Below, one piece after another: positions 32,010 to 42,103 of a stretch of DNA of 64,000 nt (its first letter is position 1; every line of letters starts with the position of its first letter). The stretch is from Chlorops oryzae (taxonomy: Eukaryota > Arthropoda > Insecta > Diptera > Chloropidae). A program made the position numbers and the translations under genes. The notes below the pieces were generated by a model that saw nothing but the letters and a program-made list of their open reading frames with translations, did not search any database and was not told where the DNA came from. The stretch covers positions 51,550,752 through 51,614,751 of the forward strand of contig CM035807.1 in the NCBI GenBank assembly GCA_020466095.1. Direction: 5' to 3'.

Positions 32010-32586
32010 AACTAATCAGAGTGGGAGTGATGTCATACGTAAACAAAGCACTAGTAATCGCAGTAAAAATCCCAAGAAACTTCCGGAAAATAGAAGTAAA
32101 ATGGTTACCCCCTCTTCCAAACAAAAAATCACAAGAAAATAATAGAAAGGGACGAACATATCACAACAATAGATAACACAACTTATAGTTTCACGGAAAA
32201 TTCAGTACGGAAGGAATTGAAAAAGAGTAGAAAATGCGTTTTTCTTAACACATGTAGACTCCAGTATAATAACAAAATCTCCATACAATACATAGACGAA
32301 TCAACACTACTAATAAAAAACGGGAGGCAAACGCAGATCTCACACGATTGCGACACGCGCAACATTACACTTAACAAGAACGTACTTATCTCCTTCTCCA
32401 ATTGCACCATAGTCATTCAAGGCCAAAATTTTACGAATACTCAGATTATAATGAACGAAAAATATTTTTACCCAGAAGACGAAAAACACAATATCAAATT
32501 CAACGACACCATCAACTTCGAAGAAATTCAAATAAAAAGTGTTAAAAACCGAAAACTCATTGAAGAATTAACATTACACAGAAATA

Positions 32587-33874
32587 TTAGGTGTAGTAAA
32601 AAGAAATCCATTATTTTTCCAATAGATGGCGTTATTTATCTGCATCTCGCGTTGTATAAGTCCGATCGTGTTCCGCTAGGGGGCATTAGAAAGATGACAG
32701 TTCCTACTAAAAAAGCTTTTTTGACACTTTTTTGATTGATTGATTCAGTTTTGTTTGAGAGCTTGTCAAAGATGGACATCAGCAAAGAGAAAATTCGCTA
32801 CATTTTACAGTTTTTCTTCGATAAGGGAGAAAACGCAAGCCAGGCGGCTGAAAATGTGAATAGCGTTTATGGACCTGATACTGTAACAGCCAATCATGCG
32901 CAATTTTGGTTTCGTCGATTCCGTTCCGGTAACTTCGATGTCAAGGATGCACCACGCACTGGAAGGCCAATTGTCGAAAATGTCCATAAATTCATGGAAA
33001 TTATCGAGTCCGACCGTCATGTTAGCACTGTTTCGATTGCAAAAGAGCTAAAGATTGCACAAAAAACCGTTTGGAACCATTTGAATAAGGCTGGATACAC
33101 AAAGAAGCTCGATGTATGGGTGCCACACGAGTTAACGCAAAAAAACCTCATAGACCGAATTTCCATCTGCGAATCGCTGCTGAACCGCAACAAAATCGAC
33201 CCATTTCTGAAGCGGTTGGTGACTGGTGATGAAAAGTGGGTCACTTACGACAACGTCAAGCGAAAACGGTCGTGGTCGAAACACGGTGAACCGGCGGAAA
33301 CGGTGGCCAAGCCAGGATTGACGGCCAGGAAGGTTTTGCTGTGTGTTTGGTGGGATTGGCAGGGAATTATCTACTTTGAGCTGCTCCCATACGGCAAAAC
33401 TCTTAACTCGGAACTCTACTGTCAACAATTGGACCGTCTGAAGGAAGCAATCGCCCATAAGCGGCCAGCTTTGGCCAATAGGAGAGGAATTGTGTTCCAT
33501 CAGGACAACGCCAGGCCACACACATCGATAGTGACTCGCCAGAAGCTCCGGGAGTTTGGTTGGGAGGTTCTTCTGCATCCACCTTATAGTCCGGACCTGG
33601 CACCAAGTGATTACCATCTGTTCCTGTCCATGGCGAACAATTTTGCTGGTGAAACATTCGCTTCAAGAGAGGCTTCTGAAATTCGACTGTCTCAATTTTT
33701 TGCTAATAGGAACGAGGGCTTCTATGAGAGAGGCATAATGAAATTACCTTTAAAATGGCAACAAGTTATCGAACAAAACGGCGCATATTTGACCTAAATC
33801 GGGTCATTCTAACTATCTTAAATAAAGCCCTCAATTTAATGCAAAAATAATGGATTTCTTTTTACTACACCTAA
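32587..33874 (+). mobile_element. mariner element copy 2, complete
   Basis: Ends TTAGGTGTAG...CTACACCTAA with the same 32-bp inverted repeats as copy 1, flanked by TA (32585-32586 and 33875-33876), 1288 bp. Inserted in env. The corresponding env in the noisy copy 1 (about 27330) lacks it. Confidence 0.95.
32772..33797 (+). CDS. mariner transposase, apparently intact
   Basis: 341 codons from the ATG at 32772 (MDISKEKIRY). The 12 extra codons upstream begin with TTG and are probably not translated. N-terminal paired-type HTH (FFDKGENASQAAENV, then second HTH SIAKELKIAQKTVWNHL), WVPHELTQKN linker, VTGDEKWVTYD (first Asp), HQDNARPHTS (second Asp) and YSPDLAPSDYHLF (third Asp, 34 residues on). 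It ends in IEQNGAYLT. Length, spacing and motif order are all as expected for a full mariner transposase (usual size about 345). It catalyses cut-and-paste transposition at TA sites in the nucleus. With intact inverted repeats, this copy could be autonomous. Confidence 0.93.
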   Translation: MDISKEKIRYILQFFFDKGENASQAAENVNSVYGPDTVTANHAQFWFRRFRSGNFDVKDAPRTGRPIVENVHKFMEIIESDRHVSTVSIAKELKIAQKTVWNHLNKAGYTKKLDVWVPHELTQKNLIDRISICESLLNRNKIDPFLKRLVTGDEKWVTYDNVKRKRSWSKHGEPAETVAKPGLTARKVLLCVWWDWQGIIYFELLPYGKTLNSELYCQQLDRLKEAIAHKRPALANRRGIVFHQDNARPHTSIVTRQKLREFGWEVLLHPPYSPDLAPSDYHLFLSMANNFAGETFASREASEIRLSQFFANRNEGFYERGIMKLPLKWQQVIEQNGAYLT

Positions 33875-34171
33875 TATATCATATGGCATAAGCACCACGC
33901 TCGTCATAGCAGCAATGGTAGGAGTCATATTCCTGTGTTTCTGTCTCCGAAACAAAAGCGTTAATATCAAAAACAGCCTGGAACTCCTGGAAAGGCCACC
34001 ACAAAGAAGAACAAGTATTCGGACACTTAATAAGCAATTTAGAGAAAAAGCGACGAACGCAACGACACTTAAAAAAAAACAAGCAGCAACAATTGTTCTC
34101 TTTTCAAAAGTAACGAACACGACACCACTCACTATGTCTCATGAAACAAAAATCTACAAACAGCGCACATA

Positions 34172-35009
34172 AGGAAAAACAGGAAGAAGAAAAAAAATAT
34201 ATATATATACCCGCACCAGACAGGGGTCCGGCGCGCAGAAACTAACGTCCACTTAAATAAAAAAAAGCATAACCGATATTTTGTTTTTAATTCTATTTTT
34301 TTTTCTCTTTTCTTTTTTCATATTTTTTTTGTATTTCTTATTTTTAGTCCCAGGATTCTACGCTAAACTGGTAGTGCCCAATCCGTGAGAGGTTGGGCAC
34401 GGTCCCCCTAAGAGGCATGAAAGCTGGCGGCCGACGAGGAAGCCGACCAAGATCATACCTGGCGTCCACCTCAGGCACCGAAAACATCCACATCGGGTCT
34501 AGCATGCTGTGGAAGAGGGCCATTCCCCTCAATTTTGTACTTAAAAGAAATCAACGAAGACGCAACTATATATAGGAAAATTCAGACACAAAAAACACAA
34601 AAAAAAAAAAAACGAGCAACCAATTTTTATTGACGAAGTCAAAATTTATTTCCCACACATATTTTCGTGGCAAAATTTTTTTTCCTCTCTTTGATCCCAA
34701 TGACACACGTGCACGCACAAAACACGCGGACACATGTGCAAAACAAAAAAAAAAAAAACCAACAAAAAGGGTAAGGAAAAAGCATTTGCAAGCAAAATGC
34801 ATGCTTGCACATGGTTAATAATTATAATCGAAGTAGAAAATTTCCAATAATGCATCGACGGTTTAATATTTTTTTTGTTTGTGTCTTCTACACTGCAATA
34901 TTTTGGCAAATCAGCACAAAACCTCAACCTTCATTCAAGGGGGGAAGGGGTAATAGCATAGTAATAATATAAAGAATCATGCTCCGTGCAAAGCCTATAG
35001 AATAATATA

Positions 35010-35041
<32 letters not shown>

Positions 35042-35093
35042 TAATTCGAAGTTCACAAATAAGCGATTCACTTAACATTTTTCGACTCCAAAA
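34172..35093 (+). other. Gypsy 3' non-coding region, first part
   Basis: No gene. Includes a (TA)n run, CCCGCACCAGACAGGGGTCC, AT-rich tracts and a 25-plus base poly-A run (about 35008-35035). A degraded version is found at about 27540-28320. Confidence 0.5.
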
Positions 35094-35095
35094 TA

Positions 35096-36383
35096 TTAGG
35101 TGTACTAAAAAGAAATCCATTATTTTTCCAATAGATGGCGTTATTTATCTGCATCTCGCGTTGTATAAGTCCGATCGTGTTCCGCTAGGGGGCATTAGAA
35201 AGATGACAGTTCCTACTAAAAAAGCTTTTTTGACACTTTTTTGATTGATTGATTCAGTTTTGTTTGAGAGCTTGTCAAAGATGGACATCAGCAAAGAGAA
35301 AATTCGCTACATTTTACAGTTTTTCTTCGATAAGGGAGAAAACGCAAGCCAGGCGGCTGAAAATGTGAATAGCGTTTATGGACCTGATACTGTAACAGTC
35401 AATCATGCGCAATTTTGGTTTCGTCGATTCCGTTCCGGTAACTTCGATGTCAAGGATGCACCACGCACTGGAAGGCCAATTCTCGAAAATGTCGATAAAA
35501 TCATGGAAATTATTGAGTCCGACCGTCATGTTAGCATTGTTTCGATTGCAAAAGAGCTAAAGATTGCACAAAAAACCGTTTGGAACCATTTGAATAAGGC
35601 TGGATACACAAAGAAGCTCGATGTATGGGTGCCACACGAGTTAACGCAAAAAAACCTCATAGACCGAATTTCCATCTGCGAATCGCTGCTGAACCGCAAC
35701 AAAATCGACCCATTTCTGAAGCGGTTGGTGACTGGTGATGAAAAGTGGGTCACTTACGACAACGTCAAGCGAAAACGGTCGTGGTCGAAACACGGTGAAC
35801 CGGCGGAAACGGTGGCCAAGCCAGGATTGACGGCCAGGAAGGTTTTGCTGTGTGTTTGGTGGGATTGGCAGGGAATTATCTACTATGAGCTGCTCCCATA
35901 CGGCAAAACTCTTAACTCGGAACTCTACTGTCAACAATTGGACCGTCTGAAGGAAGCAATCGCCCATAAGCGGCCAGCTTTAGCCAATAGGAGAGGAATT
36001 GTGTTCCATCAGGACAACGCCAGGCCACACACATCGATAGTGACTCGCCAGAAGCTCCGGGAGTTTGGTTGGGAGGTTCTTCTGCATCCACCTTATAGTC
36101 CGGACCTGGCACCAAGTGATTACCATCTGTTCCTGTCCATGGCGAACAATTTTGCTGGTGAAACCTTCGCTTCAAGAGAGGCTTCTGAAATTCGACTGTC
36201 TCATTTTTTTGCTAATAGGAACGAGGGCTTCTATGAGAGAGGCATAATGAAATTACCTTTAAAATGGCAACAAGTTATCGAACAAAACGGCGCATATTTG
36301 ACCTAAATCGGGTCATTCTAACTATCTTAAATAAAGCCCTCAATTTAATGCAAAAATAATGGATTTCTTTTTACTACACCTAA
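35096..36383 (+). mobile_element. mariner element copy 3, complete
   Basis: 1288 bp, flanked by TA (35094-35095 and 36384-36385). The left inverted repeat has one change (TTAGGTGTAC instead of TTAGGTGTAG); the right one is standard. Confidence 0.95.
35281..36306 (+). CDS. mariner transposase, apparently intact
   Basis: 341 codons from ATG. Differs from copy 2 by a handful of residues (for example VTVNHAQ for VTANHAQ, ILENVDKIM for IVENVHKFM, SIVSIAK for STVSIAK). The D,D34D residues, WVPHEL and SPDLAPSDYHLF motifs are all unchanged. The clean frame and close similarity suggest recent arrival. Confidence 0.93.
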   Translation: MDISKEKIRYILQFFFDKGENASQAAENVNSVYGPDTVTVNHAQFWFRRFRSGNFDVKDAPRTGRPILENVDKIMEIIESDRHVSIVSIAKELKIAQKTVWNHLNKAGYTKKLDVWVPHELTQKNLIDRISICESLLNRNKIDPFLKRLVTGDEKWVTYDNVKRKRSWSKHGEPAETVAKPGLTARKVLLCVWWDWQGIIYYELLPYGKTLNSELYCQQLDRLKEAIAHKRPALANRRGIVFHQDNARPHTSIVTRQKLREFGWEVLLHPPYSPDLAPSDYHLFLSMANNFAGETFASREASEIRLSHFFANRNEGFYERGIMKLPLKWQQVIEQNGAYLT

Positions 36384-36385
36384 TA

Positions 36386-37143
36386 TATGAAAAGGAAGTC
36401 AGCAAGCCTAATTAAGAATTATATAAAAAGCATACATAAGCAATTTTTATTGTCACTCTCAAAAATGTCGAGTTATTGATTGTACCTCAGACGAATTTAA
36501 AAAAAAAATCTCAAAAAAAAAGGGTTTTAATGAAGTACTAAGAATTGAATTAGAAAAAAATATATATTTAAGTATTTTCATTTACAATTAAAAAAATCAT
36601 TACAAATACTGATATATTAGAAACTGTACGAATTCCAAAAAAAAAAAATATATATATATAGTAGCAAAGTTTTCGATCCAATGAAAAAAAATATATATAA
36701 AAGAAAACTAATATATATCACGGTTTGAAGGAAAATATGAATTAAAATTCATAAAATATTGAATACCTATTAATTCTATTATAAAATAAAAAGTAAAGTA
36801 AAACATACATATGAGAATATTGTTAATATCGAAATGTTAAAAAACAAATTGAGCAAACATAACAATAGTTTTAAGGTAGAAACTACAATTCTAAATCTTC
36901 AAATCACTGAGATCCTACACCGGAACAGCAACAATCAAGACACAACAACATTTACAGCATCAGCATCTATCGGCGCAAGCAGCACAACAACAAGCGAATG
37001 ATACAATAAGTTCGCCTATTGCAACCACAGCAACAGAGTCAAACACACCAGCACCATCAAAAGCATTATCAGACAAAAACAGTGTGGCCGAAACTATTTT
37101 ATAAACAGTCACGATGCTCGTGACATGCCGAGGAGGGGAGGGA
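36386..37143 (+). other. Gypsy 3' non-coding region with polypurine tract
   Basis: AT-rich, then a CAA-rich stretch (36910-37080), then GCCGAGGAGGGGAGGGA at 37127-37143. That is a purine tract immediately before the right LTR, as required for plus-strand priming. No gene seen. Confidence 0.7.
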
Positions 37144-38221
37144 TGTTGTGAGTCAAAAAGCGTCACGTCACACGCTAACGTAACGCTACCAGTACTAGTA
37201 TCAACGTCACACTATCAGCACTAAGCCAAAAGAAGCGCAATAAAAGAATGTAGAACAAACGAATGCAGCGACACCGCTTCAGCTCGAAACCTAACACCTT
37301 GGACAACAACAGCACGAGCGAGCGTGAAATCGAACGCCATAAACAAGACAACAACGGTCGGCGCTCGAAGTCAAAGAAAGCAGAAACAAGGAAAAGACAC
37401 AGTAACCAAAGAAGGCAACAACAACAATACATGCTCGCAACAACAAACAAACCATCGATGGCAATGCCAACTGATAATCGATCGTTCAAGGCCACCGATC
37501 GAAAGGGAAAGCAGGCAGACGAAAGTCGAAAGAACACGAGCCGCCGAGTCAGCATGTGGACGACACACAAACAAGGGATGTGTGCGGCATGGATTGTCAT
37601 GTTCTTATTGCACTTCATTACGTCTTTTGTGTGTGCATTTGGCTTGCCCTAAATTGTATGTATGTCAAATGGCTTTGGGGTCATTTGCGTATGCAGCTCA
37701 TTGTCAATATACATACGCTACACCTAAACAAGAATGGCACGATGAATAAATAGAAAGCAACAGCACTTACGCAATCGCCGAAAACGCCGAAATGCAGAAT
37801 AGACGGTGACCGAGGGACGCTTGCGGGGAGGATAGCTCTAGAGGAAAACTAAGACGCCAGCAACTATCGATATTGCTAACGGAGCAATATTGGAATATAA
37901 AAGCGAAGTTCGATCTACGAATAGGGGAAGTGCACTCCGAGTACGAAGCAGTAAAGAAGATCTCAACTTTGGTGCACCTACTTACGAGCTAGGACGACAA
38001 AGTGTGGATCTCAGTGTTAGCAAGGAAATAAGGCAGTAAAGTAACCTAAAGTAGAAACTTAAAAAGTATCTGAATGAACTTTAATAAATAAACTGAATAA
38101 ACTTGAATAAATAAACAATTATACTAAATACGAACGAAATAAAAGAATGTTTTATTTGGAAAATATACAAGTTCATCGTTGGCGCTTTACAGAGGTCCTT
38201 CTCCCCAGTAGATACGCAACA
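37144..38221 (+). repeat. 3' LTR of gypsy element
   Basis: 1078 bp, same length and ends as the left LTR, about 25 substitutions apart. LTRs are identical at insertion, so this divergence means the insertion is old compared with the near-identical pol duplication inside it. Confidence 0.92.
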
Positions 38222-38990
38222 ATACAACAACTATTCCGTTAATTATCAACTATCTCGCCTTTTGGTAAAATTTCATCATGAAATTTCTTTGCACGGAGGC
38301 AACTCCTTAGTCCTGCATTTAATAAGAACACAGTTTTGGATTCCTAAAAAGAAAAATCTTATCAAAACGACTACACACAAATGTAAAACGTGTGTTATTC
38401 ATAAACATAAAGTCCGCTCCCAATTAATAGGGTTACTGAACGCACGATATTGGCAAAACCATTTTTCCACACCGGACTCGACTTCGCCGGTCCGTTTGAC
38501 ATCAAAGGTGCGGCTGGGAGATCTAGGATAATAACTGATATGTTTGTATCTTTGTATGCTTTGCAACCAAAGCCATCCATCTGGAGGCTGTTTCCGATCT
38601 TTCCACCCCCGCCGGTCACTTCTTGACCGGTGGACCTTTGCTCGCTCCTCCGGAACCTCATATTGACGAAAATCCGTTATCGATCATTAACCGTTGACAA
38701 CGTCTGAAAGCCCTCCAACAAGAATTCTGTATCCGGTGAAAGAATGAATATTCAACTTAATTTCATAAGCGCACCAAATGGAAACAGGCACAGGATGACT
38801 TAAAGTTAGGGTCTTTAGTCGTCATGCGGGAAGAAATCTTACCGGTGATGCAATGGCGTCTTGGTCGCGTAATCAAGGTGTATACCGGAAGGGACAACCG
38901 CGTTCGTGTCGCGGATGTTCGAACGGAACGAGGTATTATCACGCGTCCGATTGTCAAATTAGTCAGCCTTCCGGCCGAGTAAGTTGTGTT
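38222..38990 (+). pseudogene. BEL/Pao integrase zinc domain and DUF5641 tail
   Basis: The BEL reading frame resumes exactly after the gypsy LTR. YNNYSVNYQLSRLLVKFHHE, then HGGNSLVLHLIRTQFWIP and CKTCVIHKHK give the HHCC zinc domain. In a shifted frame GLDFAGPFDIKG is the first integrase Asp block. The rest of the catalytic core is missing (deleted about 38540-38800). VVMREEILPVMQWRLGRVIK and VYTGRDNRVRVADVRTERG (to about 38990) form the DUF5641 domain that closes BEL integrases. Confidence 0.78.
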
Positions 38991-39078
38991 GTCCAATACG
39001 TGTCGTCTTCGTTCGTTCTCTTTTCGTCACCTGACGACTTCCATTTTTTCATATCTTCATATACAAAATACACCACAA

Positions 39079-39833
39079 TGCCTAAAGTCGTGACCGCAAC
39101 GCCACAAACGAATGAATACGCATGCCGGGTACGTCGGAGAACGCATTCGTTGCGTTATTGCACCACGTTTCTCGCAATGAATACGGAAAAATGCATGCGA
39201 GCAGTGCTTCTGCATCGCTATTGCCCGAACTGTCTCGCGCATTGTTATTCCACTGGTACTTGCCGAAGCCGTGCTCGCTGTCGCTACTGTGAGGAGAAGC
39301 ACCACACCCTTCTTAACATGGACGAACGCATGCGCCACCTAGCTCGGCAAACATCCCTCCGACGGGTCGACGTAGCGGAATTGCTGCACCGCCAAACAGC
39401 CATCCTTCTTCCGACCGCTCACGTTCGCATACATCTGGGTGACAGTTTCCATCTAGCGCGGGCATTAATTGATGCATGTAGTCCGGTCAATCGCATCCAT
39501 GCTTCGTTAGTCCGAGACCTGCGGATCCCTACCACTCCTCTCGGCACCGAAAAAATATGCTCGCTAATCCTTCGAGCGAGACACGATCTCAATGTGAAGA
39601 TGGAAATCATTCTGCAGGTGCATGAGGAAATTGCGGTGCGATCTCCGTCCCAGGCAGTGAGCTCGGTGATAGCATCATGCTATCGCAACCAAATACTGGC
39701 GGATCCCCTATTTTATGAAGCGAGTCCGATCACTATCGTCCTCGACAACGAAATCTATCCTAGGATTATGCTCGAATGTATCCGACAGGCCCAAGGCAAT
39801 GAGCCTTTTGGTCAAAACACGGTGTTCGGGTGA
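39079..39833 (+). CDS. Gag-like zinc-knuckle protein with degenerate retropepsin (DUF1758), 3' of BEL pol
   Basis: The 251-codon frame is intact from the ATG at 39079 (CACAATGCC). The open frame further upstream (from 38853) is BEL integrase tail read in another frame. The N-terminal third has Cys/His groups: RVRRRTHSLRYC, LLHRYCPNCLAHCYSTGTC and CRYCEEKHHTLL, similar to BEL Gag knuckles. The remainder resembles the DUF1758 aspartic protease region. HLARALIDACSPVNRIHASL corresponds to the active site, but DSG is changed to DAC, so it should be catalytically dead, and QAQGNEPFGQNTVFG matches the Pao 'QNT.FGW' block. It lies between the BEL integrase and 3' LTR, the env position. It may be a captured second Gag-protease or a separate insertion. 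It is clean while the surrounding pol is decayed. Confidence 0.65.
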
Positions 39834-40167
39834 TATCCGGCACCTATTCGACTCATCTCCATTGATGATACTGCTACTCCATTAGCGTAAACATAGCTAC
39901 TCGATTAGCTTAAATTCAGCTATTCCACCAGCTCCGTGTTCCTACCTATTCCACTACCACTTTCAAAAAAAAATAAAACAAATCCATATTGAACTAAAAG
40001 GCACCTTACACATATGCAAACGACAAATAATTTATTACTTTTCTTTTCCAGAATTCCAATGGGCTCATCTTTATATGCTTCTCTTTCATCACTCCAATGG
40101 GTCTCGCACCGGAAATTCATTGCCATTTTTTTCATGGCTTCAGTCGAAACTTATTGCACTATCCTGC

Positions 40168-40181
40168 AAGGCGGGCGGCGA
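40168..40181 (+). promoter_or_regulatory. BEL polypurine tract
   Basis: AAGGCGGGCGGCGA immediately before TGTTTAG at 40182, the LTR start. Interrupted by single pyrimidines but in the right place. Confidence 0.5.
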
Positions 40182-40506
40182 TGTTTAGACCAACAGATTG
40201 GCAACCCCTTTTTAATCTCATTTCGATAAATTCTAAGAGAATTAGAAAGAGAAGCCTTCAAAGACAGACACCGCTCCTATTTCCCTTACCATTCAACTCT
40301 TAGTCTTTAAGTCTACTTGAACTTGCAGTTCGTGTTCTCCATCCAACCATTCCGGTAATAAAGCGCTCCTTCGCTAAAACATTTAAATTCTTGGCTTGTC
40401 TAATACTTGGTTTTTTCCGTCTTTCTTTGGTGAATTTGATTGTTGCTCTGCACAAGTCAAATTCAATTACTATTTCCTTACAGTCCACTTTCCTCCAGAA
40501 TAAAAA
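40182..40506 (+). repeat. BEL 3' LTR, right end approximate
   Basis: Starts TGTTTAG and shares 105 bp with 14124-14228. AATAAAGCG at about 40357 could be a polyadenylation signal. The end is placed at ATAAAAACACA, uncertain because the left LTR is truncated and no 5-bp target duplication was found. Confidence 0.5.
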
Positions 40507-41147
40507 CACAGCAATCAGAATTGCAATTTATAGAAAACTATCGATATTCGTTACATACCCCGAATGCAACTATGTGAAATTTTTGTACTTTGTACTTTGC
40601 AGTAAAAGTGCACTTATCTACTGTCAGATTTTTTAAGGGTAAGAAAATCTGTAAGTCAACTTTTACAAGGAAAGTATAAAACATAAGATAAGTACGCAGG
40701 GGAAACAGCAATAAATTTTATTAAAAGTCAGATTTTACACTAACGTATGTCTATGTGCATACACAAAACTTCGTATATGTGTATAAGTGCGGCACACAAT
40801 TGACAGACAAGTGCGGGACTGCCGAAAAACAATAAGAATAAAAACCATTTCACTTGATCTCTTCTACGAATTGCCTGATTTCACCTTGTCTTTCCTTCCT
40901 CTATTTCATGCTTTTTCAGTGTTTGATTTTCCACAGCGAAGAATATCATGATAGTATCATCGAAAACTAAAGAAAAATTAAATCAACGAAAGAGTACATT
41001 ATAGCCTGTTTCAGCTTTAAATACTCTTTGTATATGTGTACATGCAAATTTGAAAAAAAAAATCATTATTGAAAGATAGGGAGTGATCCGCACCGCGACC
41101 GCAAAGGATTTTTTGTTCTACGAAACAAAGACACAATGCATCCTGTA
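40507..41147. other. Intergenic
   Basis: No gene, tRNA or repeat recognised. Contains alternating TATATGTGTATA-type runs. Confidence 0.4.
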
Positions 41148-42103
41148 TAGAGCTCTTAACATTCGGACATTCGAATGCTCGATTTATTCGAGTACGATTT
41201 TATTCGAATAGTTAAGTTCGATTTTCTGTATTCGAATATTCGTTCTCCGTCGAATATTCGAATAGTCGGAAGAAAGCAACTATTCGAATAGTCGCTTCTG
41301 ACTATTCGAATGTTTCGAATTCTAACGGTAAAATTTTGACCATGACCACCAATCGCGAAATTCGCAAAAATTTGATATTCACTATTTTGAATGGAGTATT
41401 TCGCAGCTAGACAAAATGTCCTCTAACGGTTAAAATTTGACCATGACCACCATTCGCGAAATTCGCAAAAATTTGATTTTCACTATTTTGAATGGAGTAT
41501 TTCGCAGCTAGACAAAATGTCCTCTAACGGTTAAAATTTTACCATGACCACCATTCGCGAAATTCGCAAAAATTTGATTTCCACTATTTTGAATGGAGTA
41601 TTTCGCAGCTAGAAAAAATATCCTCTTATGGTTAAAATTCGACCATGGCCACCATTCGCGAAAATATTGTGCTTAATAATAATTTCGAGTTTTTGAAGCT
41701 AAATCGAAGCACAGATAAGGTGTAGCGAGATATCCAAGCTAGAACAGCAAAAACGGCAGGAATTTTTGTTAGGGTAATGTTTTAACATATTTTAGGCTGA
41801 GGAAAAGGTATGTGTGCAATCGGCTTAGCCGATGTAAACTTCTTTGCTTTTTTAGAATTCATTTTAGCAAAGAATAAAATTTTAAAATTCTTACTCAGTG
41901 CATATTGTCATGACAAGTGCCGGTTGCTTCGATCATTCGATTTTGAACGAATCCGAACATTCGAATTCTAACAACTATTCGAATAATCGCAGTATGTCAA
42001 CTATTCGAATAGTGCTATTCGATTGAGAATCGTACATAAAATCGAGATTCGAAAGTTCGAGAATTCGAACATTCGAACTATTCGAATAATTTTTATAGCC
42101 CTA
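41148..42103. mobile_element. hAT-like MITE with 8-bp duplication and internal 101-bp tandem repeats
   Basis: Ends TAGAGCTCT and (reverse complement of the right end) TAGGGCTAT, each flanked by ATCCTGTA (41140-41147 and 42104-42111). Both termini, over about 190 bp, are packed with TTCGAATA-type palindromes and are roughly mirror images. The centre holds 3.4 copies of a 101-bp tandem repeat. There is no coding capacity. TIR and 8-bp duplication point to hAT. Confidence 0.85.
41321..41665 (+). repeat. 101-bp tandem repeat, about 3.4 units
   Basis: Units begin TCTAACGG at 41321, 41422 and 41523, and TCTTATGG at 41624, exactly 101 apart. Each contains GACCATGACCACC, TTCGCGAAATTCGC and AATGGAGTATTTCGCAGCTAG. 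The last unit is partial. Differences are few. Confidence 0.93.

Larger units (their letters stand above)
32010..34171 (+). pseudogene. env C-terminal part, frameshifted and split by mariner
   Basis: Frames at 31991-32176 and 32217-32586 carry the Cys-containing distal ectodomain (KKSRKCVFLN, SHDCDTRNITL, FSNCTIVIQG, with several N-X-S/T sites). A mariner enters at TA 32585-32586. After it, at about 33885-33960, a hydrophobic segment (TTLVIAAMVGVIFLCFCL) followed by basic residues is the transmembrane anchor with a short cytoplasmic tail to about 34171. Stops and frame changes at the mariner and near 32010-32216 leave it non-functional. Confidence 0.78.
17529..38221 (+). mobile_element. Ty3/gypsy env-bearing (errantivirus-like) element with 1078-bp LTRs
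   Basis: Two direct repeats starting TGTTGTGAGTC and ending GCAACA, each 1078 bp (17529-18606 and 37144-38221), bound it. A primer-site-like sequence follows the left LTR and a purine tract precedes the right one. Inside are gag (about 19118-20985), pol (21383-24750), a Ulp1-like ORF (25099-25760) and env (25958 on). The segment from pol RNase H to env is duplicated at 28327 on. Two mariners sit in the right part. The flanks are ATCC on the left and ATAC on the right, at best an imperfect 4-bp duplication. It splits the BEL polyprotein between RNase H and integrase. The many stops and frameshifts make it defective, although some may be sequencing errors. Confidence 0.88.
14124..40506 (+). mobile_element. 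BEL/Pao retrotransposon, split by a gypsy element; ends approximate
   Basis: TGTTTAG at 14124 starts a 105-bp block repeated at 40182-40286 in the same orientation, preceded at the right copy by a purine tract. These are the two LTR starts. The left LTR is cut after 14228 and passes straight into the middle of Gag, so most of the 5' LTR, the primer site and the Gag N-terminus were deleted. Order: Gag, protease/DUF1758, RT, A17/RNase H region (to 17528), then a 20.7-kb gypsy insertion, then integrase zinc domain and DUF5641 tail (38222-38990), an additional Gag-like ORF (39079-39833), PPT and 3' LTR. The right end of the 3' LTR is a guess (ATAAAAACACA near 40506). Confidence 0.8.

Noticed and set aside
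17525..38225. Clear 4-bp target duplication for the gypsy element
   Set aside because: Flanks read ATCC and ATAC; the match is imperfect, and the BEL frame resumes without removing a duplication.
38853..39078. N-terminal extension of the 39079 Gag-like ORF
   Set aside because: The open frame upstream overlaps the DUF5641 integrase tail in another frame; the ATG at 39079 starts where the Cys/His-containing sequence begins.
41321..41665. CRISPR-like array
   Set aside because: The whole 101-bp unit repeats without variable spacers, and this is an insect genome; it is a tandem repeat inside a MITE.
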